The notes beneath the pieces are model-generated. The model was given only the letters and a program-made list of their open reading frames with translations. It made no database searches and was not told the origin of the DNA. Made by a program: the position numbers and the translations under genes. DNA of 64,000 nucleotides from Takakia lepidozioides (lineage: Eukaryota > Streptophyta > Takakiopsida > Takakiales > Takakiaceae). The number at the start of each line of letters is the position of its first letter. The first letter of the stretch is position 1. Of this stretch, positions 56,310 to 64,000 are shown one piece after another. Location: the NCBI GenBank assembly GCA_030704615.1, contig CM060732.1, positions 36,003,053 through 36,067,052 on the forward strand, written 5' to 3'.

Positions 56310-58319
56310 CCGGATGGGGTGAGATTCAAATATTCATCACCAGACCTCTTAAAGTTACATTAGCAAGAGGTTTGTATGCTTGGTCACCCAACCATGGGGG
56401 GTTGCCAAAGTTGTTTTTGGGCACGAAGCTCAGTTGGATAGAGCATTGAGTGCCACCCAGGTTTTCAACATGGAAACATTTGCATAAGGTTCAACTCGGA
56501 AACAAATACAGATGTAGCACCTGTCTCTCTCCCCCTACCCGTTTAATAACCCCACACCCCTCTCTCTCTCTCCCTCTCTCACTCTCCCTCTATAACTCTT
56601 TGGATTTCATCTGGCCTTAACCTTTTGAGGTTATTTAGTTTTTCATCCCAACCTTTTTCATCCAAATCTGGATGATATTATTATAGGATGATGAAACTTA
56701 ATGTACGGAAAGCTTGGTTTACCATCTATTTCTTTCATCTAAACTGGATGAACTACATGAATAATGGTTACCTATTTTAAAATCCAAGAGAATAATAAAA
56801 CTACCATCATAAATGATGGCAGTTATTAAACCTAAGCCTATACCATAACCCTAAAAGATACATTTTTATTGGATGTCATCCATTGACAAAGTGCTTCTCT
56901 TGATAAAATGTGATTTTTTATCCACCCTGGATGAGAAATCGGGAAGTTGTGCCCTAAGCAGGCCGACACATTTCACAGCACTGAACTCGTGCTTCAGTGA
57001 ACCTTGATGATGCGCCGTATAAACCTGCTCCCCTGCTGCTACATGGTACTCGTGATGGCTGGCTCTTGGGATGCGCATTGGTGGTTAGGCAGATTCCTCT
57101 CTGGCAGACGACAAAGCGGTGATCGCTTTGCTCAGAAACTCATGGTTCTTTATTTTGCAGCGACGCTTTTACTCCTCGTTGGGAAGTACTCTATCCCTAT
57201 TTATCTACAGATTACATGTTGCTCTTTTTGTATGAGCCATTCTCTATCTGTGAACGCTCCTACTTTGATTGCGTTTTGTTGGAGACGATCTATTGGACGC
57301 CATGGCGCAAGGCATACCACAAACACTCAAGGTGTTTTGAGTTTACCCTTGCTTGAATTGTGATCTGTACATGCTTTAGAATTCAACACTGACATGGATA
57401 GCAACTGTGAAGACCTGCCACTCACCTGCTGCATCCTCACTAACACACATCGCTATGTGGTGGTTTTTGGGACGGGCACAGGTGATGGTCTTCACTTGTC
57501 TTGATTTCTTGAAGCTTGCAGCTCCTGTTCTTGCAAATGTGGATTCTGCTGCTGCCTAAGCTGCTGATGCCATTTGCTGTTTCAAACTGCCACCATGCCG
57601 CTTCAGACCTGCTCCAAGATGGCTCCAATGAGGATCTGCTTCTCTCCTTACCCCTGTTTCTGGTTTTTTACAACCACATTTGCATGTGTAGGAGTTAAGC
57701 TATGAAGGGTACAAGGGTACAAAATAGCAGTTATTACTCTGACTGCTTTGATACTTGGCTCTGAAATGAAACTTCTTGGTATGACTCTGATGGATCAAAA
57801 GGATAGGCTTTGATAGATAACACACATTCTTCAAGGCCCTCATATCATTTTGGTTTCATGGCTTGATAACAAACAGGGGTTTCTGAGCTGCTCTTTCACC
57901 TTGGCAGAGCTATTTTATGAGGCCTTAAAATACCATTCCAGGCCTGTACCTGCTTAAGGGGGCTCAACCCTGTTGTTTCTTCTTCCTTTTTAAGAATCTT
58001 GCTTGTATCTTGGTTCTAAAACATCAACTTCAAACCAAACCTGCAATCTGGTTTTGAAATGAGTTTGAAATGAATTTTTGAGATGATGGTGCAAACTATG
58101 GTGCTTTCATGATATGACTGACCTGGAATCCCACCCTCCCACCCTGTTTTTTCAGAGACCCTGAAATGTAATGGGGTATTCAAATGAGATTGTAAACATG
58201 AAAGAGAATGTTAGATGGTGCCCTGTAAAGGGCTGTTTTGTCTTTCAATGACAATGACAATGACCTTAGTGGTCTTGTCCATGTCTTGACATGACATGTA
58301 TATCTTCTCTCTCTCTCAA

Positions 58320-59165
58320 AACTGTCTCTCAAAACTGAATCTGAAAGGCGGCATGAGTACAAAGGACCTCTTTGTTGGTTGTGTTTACATGCCCACAGAG
58401 GGGACCCTTAGTGCTGACGCAGACAAGGCCTTCGAAGATGTAAAGCTGGACTGTGCTTCGTTCCTTGCCAAAGGTCAGGTGGTACTATTGGGGGACTTCA
58501 ATGCCCGGGTGGGCAAAGGGATCCATCAGGACGATATCATTGGACCTTTTGGTGAGGACGAGCTGAATTCTAATGGCAGACGGTTAATTAACTGTCTAGA
58601 AGAGCTTCAGCTTTTGACCTTGAATAACAGGACAAGAGGTGACCAAGTGCAGTGGACTCGTGAGAAAATCCCAAACTGGGGAACGTTCCATTGTGGACTA
58701 TATCATAATGGACAAAATTTTATTCCCCCAGTGTGCCAATGTGTTGATCGACAGAACTGATATTGGTACCTCTGACCACTTCCTGGTTTGGACTGAGATC
58801 AAAAGGTGTTTTCCCACCACCAAGAGATCTGTGAAACGTTCGATTCGGAGTGGCGCATAGAAAAATTCCACAATGAGGAGGTCAAGGCTGAGTACGTCCA
58901 GGCCTTGCAAGAGGCTCTCCCTCATTTTGTCCAATCGCTCCAAGAACTTCAGTCACGCTCTGTTAACGCAAGAAATGAAGTCGAAAGAGCAGTGGACTCT
59001 TGGGAGAGTTTCGTTTCCTCCGTGGCTGACAAGATCATTGGGAGGAAACTAATTGTCTGCGGTAGAGCAGTTAATTGGTGGACTAATGAGATTAAACTCA
59101 AGATAGTTGAGAGACGAGCCCTCTATAAAGAGTGCTGCAATTTGGAAATCAACAGAGAATTGTGA
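58320..59165 (+). pseudogene. LINE endonuclease C-terminal half and linker
   Basis: VVLLGDFNARVGKGIHQDDI carries the GDFN catalytic motif of APE-type endonucleases. SIVDYIIMDKILFPQ and TSDHFLVWTEIKR (the terminal SDH motif) follow in the next frame, and a helical linker with NWWTNEIKLKIVERRALYKE in a third. Three frames, so not translatable as one. Confidence 0.82.
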
Positions 59166-59484
59166 GCGAGGTACTACCAGCTCCGTAAAGATATCAATCA
59201 GCTTGTTAGGTCTCAGAGGAAATTATACTGGGACAAGTTATACAGTGAAATAAACTCAAACCACCATGGTGGTAATGACAAGAAATTCTGGTTGGCCCTT
59301 CAACGTTTGTACAAGCCGAAAAACGGTCACAAGCGCTGAAGACTACTAAAGGTGCAGTGGTGACTTCATCAGTTGACATTGTCAAAACCTTTGAAACTCA
59401 CTACAGTATCCTTGGCAGAACTTCTAGGTCTAACAGTGAGGGGTTTAGGGTTTAAGGAGGGACACAGTTGGAAAAACTGTTCCT

Positions 59485-60432
59485 ATGATTCAAAACAGCC
59501 CTGATGAACTGGAGTATATTTCAATGGCTTATAATGCTCCCATTAGTTCTTCTGAGATTGTGGAAGCAATTGAACATTTAAATGGATATAAAGGTGGTGG
59601 ACTTGATGGTATTGTCAACGAGCTTATCAAGCACGGTGGCGATCCCATGATAGAGGCCCTAGTTCTCCTCTTTAACCTTATCTGGAAGACTGAAATGATC
59701 CCCTTTCGCTGGCGACAGGGGGTCATTGTCAATCTGTACAAGAAGGGTGACAGAGAAGAACTGGGGAACTACCGTGGCATCACACTCCCCAATGCTGTTG
59801 GCAAGACATTCTGCAGAGTTATAAGTACTCGTCTTGAGGTTGATCTGGAGTCTAGAGGTTGTTTCCACGAAGGCCAAGCTGGCTTTCGGCGAAACAGGGG
59901 CTGTGTGGATCATATCTTCACTCTAAGCCAGATTATCCAGGGAAGGAAAAAAGAAGGGAAACCCACTTATGTCTTTTTCCTGGATGTCAAAAAGGCTTAT
60001 GACACAGTGTGGAGAGATGGCCTATGGTTCCGCCTCTGGTCTTGTGGGATAAAGGGAAAGATGTGGAGAGTTGTCCACAACTTGTATGCTCACACCAAAA
60101 GCTATGTCACTGTTAACGGACAGAAGTCCAACTTCTTTGACATAGACCAAGATGTAGCTCAAGGATGTACTCTCTCCCCTCTGCTCTTCAATGTTTTCAT
60201 CAATCAACTCCTCGAGGATGTGGAAAGTGAGGGATTTGGGTTAAGGGTGGGTGATACCACCATACCAGCCCTTATGTTTGCGGATGACTTCGCAGGCATA
60301 GGGGAGACTCCAACCAATCTCCAGGAGTTGATTGATTGCGCGAAGAGATACTTTGATCTTTGGGGGCTAGGGGCTAATGTCAGCAAATGTGCAGTGGTAG
60401 CATTCAATGACAGAGGAGAGGGAAGGAAGTGA
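59485..60432 (+). CDS. LINE reverse transcriptase
   Basis: 315 codons open. GLDGIVNELIKHGGDPMI, FRWRQGVIVNLYKKGDREEL, GNYRGITLPNAVGKTF, AGFRRNRGCVDHIFTL, FFLDVKKAYDTVWRDGLWF (motif A), AQGCTLSPLLFNVFINQLLE (motif B) and ALMFADDFAGIG (motif C, FADD in place of YADD). These are the RT fingers and palm of a non-LTR element. The frame ends at EGRK, where a one-base change shifts to the C-terminal frame at 60407. Confidence 0.88.
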   Translation: MIQNSPDELEYISMAYNAPISSSEIVEAIEHLNGYKGGGLDGIVNELIKHGGDPMIEALVLLFNLIWKTEMIPFRWRQGVIVNLYKKGDREELGNYRGITLPNAVGKTFCRVISTRLEVDLESRGCFHEGQAGFRRNRGCVDHIFTLSQIIQGRKKEGKPTYVFFLDVKKAYDTVWRDGLWFRLWSCGIKGKMWRVVHNLYAHTKSYVTVNGQKSNFFDIDQDVAQGCTLSPLLFNVFINQLLEDVESEGFGLRVGDTTIPALMFADDFAGIGETPTNLQELIDCAKRYFDLWGLGANVSKCAVVAFNDRGEGRK

Positions 60433-61396
60433 TCTTAAGTGGCAGTGGGGTAGCCAAGAGATCCCGGTCCTCCCTTCCTACACTTCTCTGGGCGTTGAGT
60501 TCTCCTCCAATTGTAATTGGGATGCACATATCCGGAAAGTTGTTCAAACTGGCAAGGGCAAAGCTCTGGGGCTCACTAAATTTTTCCACTGCAGAGGGGT
60601 CAACTCTGAGGTTAAGAAAACCATGCTTTGTCGCGTTATTAGACCTGCCTTGGAGTACGGATCTGCTATATGGTTTGATAACTCCAACCAGGCTAAGTCT
60701 CTAGAATCCATTCAAGTGGGGGTGCTTAAGGAGTGTATGTCAGTATGCTCCAAAACAGCCAATGTGGCTGTTCGGGGTGAGTTTGGCATTCCGTCCTTAA
60801 GCTCCGATGAATTCAAGGTCAAATGGTGGGGTCAGCTGCAACATATGCCCAACACCAGATATCCTAACTTAATCGACTCTATATCTTGGAAACATGACCG
60901 CCCTATCAAACAGGCTAAGTCCTGGCAGAAGAGAGTAGAAGAGATCCTCAAGGACCTGGACCTGGATCCGCAAGTCTTGACCTTGCTGGATAAATCTGAC
61001 TTAGAGGCTGTAGTATCCTCAGCCATATCTGTTGCCATGAGATTGTCTGATGAAAATGAAGTTAGGCAGAAAACTTCCCTGAACTTGTTTCCAGTCAGTG
61101 ACATGGGGGAGGACATCTTGGATGACCTCAAGGGTCTACCCACTCTCGGCACTAGACTGAAATTTAAACTCAGGGCAGGAAGCCCACCTTTGAACAACAA
61201 ACAGAAGCAGAGAGGAAAGGGAGAGTGCAATTGCCCGTTGTGTGGGCAATCTGAAGACAATATTCATTTTCTGATACACTGTCCGGGGTTCTCTCACCAA
61301 AGAGACGCTCTCCTCAAATCTATTAAGGGAATTGTGCCTGTACCCCTGTTTACCAACTTTGAAAGTCTCGAGGCTGAGCCAAAAGCGCCCTCCTGA
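60407..61396 (+). CDS. LINE C-terminal domain with CCHC-like zinc motif
   Basis: 329 codons. Thumb-like YTSLGVEFSSNCNWDAHIRK, then VIRPALEYGSAIWFDNSNQA, a helical region (SWQKRVEEILKDLDLDPQ), and CNCPLCGQSEDNIHFLIHC, the C-x2-C-x7-H-x4-C nucleic-acid-binding motif typical of LINE ORF2 C-termini. The final LLKSIKGIVPVPLFTNF is followed by a stop after a small deletion relative to 22585. The same domain is at 21.93-22.61 kb. Confidence 0.85.
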   Translation: MTEEREGSDLKWQWGSQEIPVLPSYTSLGVEFSSNCNWDAHIRKVVQTGKGKALGLTKFFHCRGVNSEVKKTMLCRVIRPALEYGSAIWFDNSNQAKSLESIQVGVLKECMSVCSKTANVAVRGEFGIPSLSSDEFKVKWWGQLQHMPNTRYPNLIDSISWKHDRPIKQAKSWQKRVEEILKDLDLDPQVLTLLDKSDLEAVVSSAISVAMRLSDENEVRQKTSLNLFPVSDMGEDILDDLKGLPTLGTRLKFKLRAGSPPLNNKQKQRGKGECNCPLCGQSEDNIHFLIHCPGFSHQRDALLKSIKGIVPVPLFTNFESLEAEPKAPS

Positions 61397-61616
61397 GGCC
61401 TAGTTTTGGGCCAATCACACACAACAGATTGATGCTTGTGTGAAGAGATTTCTAGAGGATATATGGAAAACCCGGATTAATTCTATATATGTAGGTAAGT
61501 CTTACTACCAACGTCAGCCCCTGACAGAGGTAGGTTCTGTCCCTTTTGTTCCCGCTCAAACTGGGCGCGGGGTCAATGGCCACAAGGCTACGGCAAACAA
61601 CGTCTTATGAGTACAA

Positions 61617-61640
61617 TCTCTCTCTCTCTCTCTCTCTCTC
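61617..61640. repeat. (TC)n at the LINE 3' end
   Basis: A pure TC run directly after the LINE tail text. It matches the (TC)n at the 5' edge and suggests insertion into a TC microsatellite. Confidence 0.85.
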
Positions 61641-61952
61641 GCATTCATTCACAGACGAACAAAAACCAAAACTCTGAACAAATTTAAAATACGTTCATCT
61701 GTTTTCTACTCGGACACACTCATTTCAGCACTGAATTCGACGGACCATTCACAAAGAATCTCTATCTGACTGCTTTCCTGGCGTAAGGTTGTGTCTGCAC
61801 TCTAGGGGAGCCAAATTTGCTCAGCGAGGAGATTCAGACAGTAACCCAACGTGGAATCCTTGGTGATCACAGACCACAGAACGCTTGCATTTGGAGCTGC
61901 AAAATGAAGAGAAGAATTTGGATGCAGGTCTAAAAATGAAACCAGCATAGAA

Positions 61953-62015
61953 CGTGCTCGGCAGGATTCGAACCTGCGCGGGCAGCATGCCCGATAACCA
62001 CTCCGGCACGAGCAC
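61953..62015 (-). tRNA. tRNA-Ser remnant lacking the anticodon arm
   Basis: 63 nt. Acceptor stem GTGCTCG/CGAGCAC pairs perfectly with discriminator G. D-arm CCGGAGTGGTTATCGG, then GGGCATGCTGCCC in place of the anticodon and long variable arms, then T-arm GCAGGTTCGAATCCTGC. The D-arm, variable-arm end and T-arm match plant tRNA-Ser of the UCN type. About 20 nt, including the anticodon, are missing. Boxes A and B are intact. It is not decoding-competent, so treat it as a pseudogene. Confidence 0.75.
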
Positions 62016-62353
62016 TGATATGTCGGCGTGTTGAAAATTAATCTTTATAGTTCAGAAGTGTCTGTAAAGCAATATTCGAAAGAACAACCAAAAAGTCGCT
62101 CAGTAATTTGTGAACAGGAAATTTGCAGATACTCGCAGTTCGTGTTGCTGCTAAAAAGTCTGAGACTTGTTCATTTATATTTCCTACTCCTGAAGATTAT
62201 GTAAAAGTCTTGAGAAGATAGTGGAGTCCCAGTTGAAGCATAGAATGCTTCTTTTGATCATCATTCTCTCAGACTCCTAGTTGTAACAGTTGGAGCAGGG
62301 CACAGCCAGGAAACATGGTTACATTGCCCAACAAATTCTCTGGGTGTTGATGA

Positions 62354-62421
62354 CGTCCCATTTGTTTGTAATGCATGTGCAAGCCTGGGAGCTGTGGAGA
62401 AGGGCAAAGAGGTCCATGGTG
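62354..62421 (+). pseudogene. PPR repeat scrap
   Basis: VCNACASLGAVEKGKEVHGD: one partial PLS repeat, nothing else nearby. Confidence 0.7.
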
Positions 62422-62490
62422 ACTCTACGCCAATACCTTTACCCTAGTGATATCAGAAAACCATGATACTAGTCCAACACTGGTTCTAAC

Positions 62491-62737
62491 CAGTGTTGGG
62501 AGGTTCTTTGATCCAGCGACCAACCCCCGGAGGTTTTGAAATAACCAGCCTGCCAAACACCCGCCAGTTATTTGATGAAAACCGCCGGTTCTTTGAGGTT
62601 CTTACAATTAACCGGAACCGGTGGTTCTTTCCATAAAAAAGATCTGAAAAACTGGAACCGGATGTTCTTTGATCGTAGGATTTTGTAAAAACCGGAACCG
62701 GAGGTTATGAAAGAAATCAAATAACCGCCCAACACTG
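62491..62737. mobile_element. hAT-like miniature element (247 bp)
   Basis: The ends CAGTGTTGGGAGGTT and AACCGCCCAACACTG are terminal inverted repeats with one mismatch, of hAT type. The 8-bp flanks GTTCTAAC and GTTCTTGT match at five positions, a decayed duplication. The interior consists of repeated AACCGGAACCGG and GGTTCTTTGA words. No transposase. Confidence 0.65.
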
Positions 62738-62982
62738 GTTCTTGTATCAGTGTTTTTCTTTCGGGCGGAAAACCGCCAGATTTCAACCTGGAAACTCGGT
62801 CAGCTACTTGTACAAAGGGATTATGGGGGGTAAAATCCGAGATTTTCGCCGAAAAGCACCGGGAGAAAAATTTCAGGAGCCTAATCTTGGCGACGTGGAC
62901 CAATGAAAACGTGACACCTGGAATATAGCCACTTTTCTAACTTTGTCACCTCGATATTCTCGCCAAATAGGCACTAGGTGTT

Positions 62983-63204
62983 TTTTTTTTTTTTTTTTAA
63001 AATTAAATTTTAAAAGGGGGAGCGACAGCTCGCAAATCAGGCCCCTTAGTTAGTGAGAGGAGAAAATAACCTCTTTCATTTATGTGCCATGAGGCGAATG
63101 AGTGGGACACCGCCCAGGAACCATACCACACCCGTCAGTAGCAGGATTTGACCCCAGAGTCATCTGGGTGGCACTCAGTGCACTTAACCATCTGAGCTAC
63201 TGAC
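62983..63204 (-). mobile_element. tRNA-derived SINE, copy 2
   Basis: Minus strand: box A TAGCTCAGATGGT (63187-63199) and box B GGGTCAAATCC (63144-63154). The body has GACGGGTGTGGTA and GGGGCCTGATTTG as in copy 1, and an A-rich tail (T run 62982-63000). It differs from copy 1 by substitutions and indels. Only GGTGT is shared by the flanks. Confidence 0.78.
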
Positions 63205-63583
63205 TGTTGGTGTGGAATTCACAGGTAGCCCCGCCAGCGATTCAGCAAATATGAAGAAAAAAACATTGACTTGTGTGCATTTACATGTGTTGTGCTTTGT
63301 GGGTGGGGAAGAGAAATCAGCCAATTCTTTATTTCTAGTGTTCTCCCTTGTGATATACTCTTTCTTAATGGAATATGCTGCACCTAGACCTAGGCAGGCT
63401 CAACCATTGCACAGTCCTTTCTGCCAATGACTCACCTCACCGGCTGCCTGCAGGTGGCAAACCACGTGGCATTTAAGAATCATGGTACCGTCATGTGGCG
63501 AAATGTGATTAGCTTAATAACGGACGCAGCGCGCGGGGTTCGAACTGGAGCCTTCTGCGGTAACAAGCTGTTAAGCAGCGACT

Positions 63584-63590
63584 CTATATA
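63584..63590 (+). promoter_or_regulatory. TATA box upstream of a short frame
   Basis: CTATATA, 66 bp before the ATG at 63656, in GC-rich surroundings. The spacing fits a transcription start near 63615. Confidence 0.4.
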
Positions 63591-63655
63591 GCGGTGGGAG
63601 AAAATACTTATAGGGAGGAGGCGGGGGAGAGTGAGGAAGCTTTGGGAGGTCGGCC

Positions 63656-63826
63656 ATGGGGTACCCGACCATCGTCTTCTCCGTGCTCCTAAAGCTCATT
63701 CGCCGACGAAGGCGCAAAGCCAAGAAGCAGCGTGCTGCAGCCTCCGCGCAACAGATACCTGTTGCTGCCGCTCCCCCGAGAGACGCCTATGCTCGTCACG
63801 CCGCGTCGAGTTCTGGTTATTATTAG
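63656..63826 (+). CDS. 56-codon open frame, basic, unidentified
   Basis: The ATG sits in GCCATGG context. MGYPTIVFSVLLKLI is hydrophobic, followed by RRRRRKAKKQR and an Ala/Pro/Ser-rich tail ending GYY. This layout resembles a small membrane-anchored basic protein or a first exon. No family was recognised. The local sequence is GC-rich compared with the neighbouring intergenic DNA, and a TATA box lies upstream. Confidence 0.4.
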   Translation: MGYPTIVFSVLLKLIRRRRRKAKKQRAAASAQQIPVAAAPPRDAYARHAASSSGYY

Positions 63827-64000
63827 CTCTCGTCGTCTCCTGGAACAGATTTTACTCTTTTAGGCGAGCAGGCGACGAGCAGGCAGTGTTTTAGTTCTTT
63901 TTGAATTTTTGTTCCTCGAGTACGTCATTGAAGGCAGGAGAGTCACACGACGGATTGCCAATTTCTTGGACTCGCAACATTGAAGGTGGAGGTATCAGTT

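Larger units (their letters stand above)
58317..61616 (+). mobile_element. LINE (endonuclease-RT type), 5'-truncated, flanked by (TC)n
   Basis: Starts inside the endonuclease (KLNLKGGMSTKDLFVGCVYM) and ends at TCTTATGAGTACAATC before a long TC run. Flanks: (TC)n at 58304-58316 and 61617-61640. The 13-bp TCTCTCAAAACTG is doubled at the left joint. The order is endonuclease, RT with a FADDF active site, C-terminal CPLCGQ zinc motif, short 3' UTR. Frame breaks at about 58670, 58800, 59163, 59337 and 60425 make it inactive. It is the reference for the fragments at 21.0, 40.0, 44.4 and 44.6 kb. Confidence 0.88.

Noticed and set aside
57004-57363. 119-codon plus-strand frame with hydrophobic stretches
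   Set aside because: No motif, no splice context, and composition like the surrounding intergenic DNA.
63530-63580. tRNA-like text with GGTTCGAACTGG
   Set aside because: No acceptor or T-stem pairing and no convincing box A at the right spacing.

Overview
The window is nuclear DNA of a land plant, most likely a seed-free one (fern, lycophyte or bryophyte). The grounds are PLS-class PPR-DYW genes with 101-residue repeats, a plant-type tRNA-Ser remnant, a plant-type squalene synthase exon, a chromodomain Ty3/gypsy element and very dense retroelement debris. I cannot name the species. Almost every reading frame is broken, and few genes look functional.

Layout. 0-2 kb, minus: a tyrosine recombinase of the Crypton/DUF3504 (ZMYM2-QRICH1 C-terminal) type, with one frameshift, running off the window edge. 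2.1-2.8 kb: a long hairpin, a 30-bp tandem repeat and a GGTTCC-rich hAT-like scrap. 5.6-8.4 kb: an AT-rich minisatellite holding a heavily deleted Ty3/gypsy copy (5941-8157, duplication CAATA). 10.9-16.4 kb: remnants of three non-LTR reverse transcriptases. 17.2-20.7 kb, minus: an eight-triplet PPR-DYW gene broken just before DYW. 21.0-22.85 kb: a twin-primed LINE. 23.7-24.9 kb, minus: exons 1 and 2 of squalene synthase.

25.6-38.9 kb is a compound Ty3/gypsy region. One unusual family has its pol on the minus strand (25.6-29.24 kb) and its gag and protease on the plus strand (29.4-38.87 kb). The gag is split by a complete, young chromovirus (30491-37395, duplication CAAAG, near-identical LTRs). 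A second copy of the unusual family lies at 41.9-43.53 kb (minus) and 46.48-47.94 kb (plus). It was cut at one site by a Mutator-like insertion and then rearranged by an inversion.

The main finding is in this unusual family. Between protease and reverse transcriptase it carries a C5 cytosine DNA methyltransferase domain: motif IV with PCQ, motif VI with ENV, a motif VIII like that of DNMT3, and motifs IX and X. Downstream of the integrase core it carries a perfect C4HC3 PHD finger. A retrotransposon with both a DNA methylation writer and a likely histone reader suggests an element that manages its own chromatin state.

39.8-45.5 kb: PPR and LINE scraps, including a PPR-LINE chimera. 48.7 and 63.1 kb: two copies of a tRNA-derived SINE. 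49.0-50.1 kb: a second, inverted copy of the squalene synthase 5' end, directly upstream of a second PPR-DYW pseudogene (50.3-53.2 kb). 53.9-56.3 kb: exons of a HAT/TPR-type RNA-processing protein with canonical introns, the best candidate for an ordinary host gene. 58.3-61.6 kb: the longest LINE copy, flanked by (TC)n. 61.95 kb: a tRNA-Ser without its anticodon arm. 62.49-62.74 kb: a hAT-like MITE. 63.6-63.8 kb: a TATA box and a 56-codon reading frame.

Stretches where I see nothing convincing: 2780-5570, 8400-9970, 10080-10950, 13240-13800, 13960-15330, 16430-17150, 22850-23650, 24890-25570, 38930-39510, 41210-41580, 47940-48660, 53240-53780, 55345-56080, 56310-58300 and 63830-64000.
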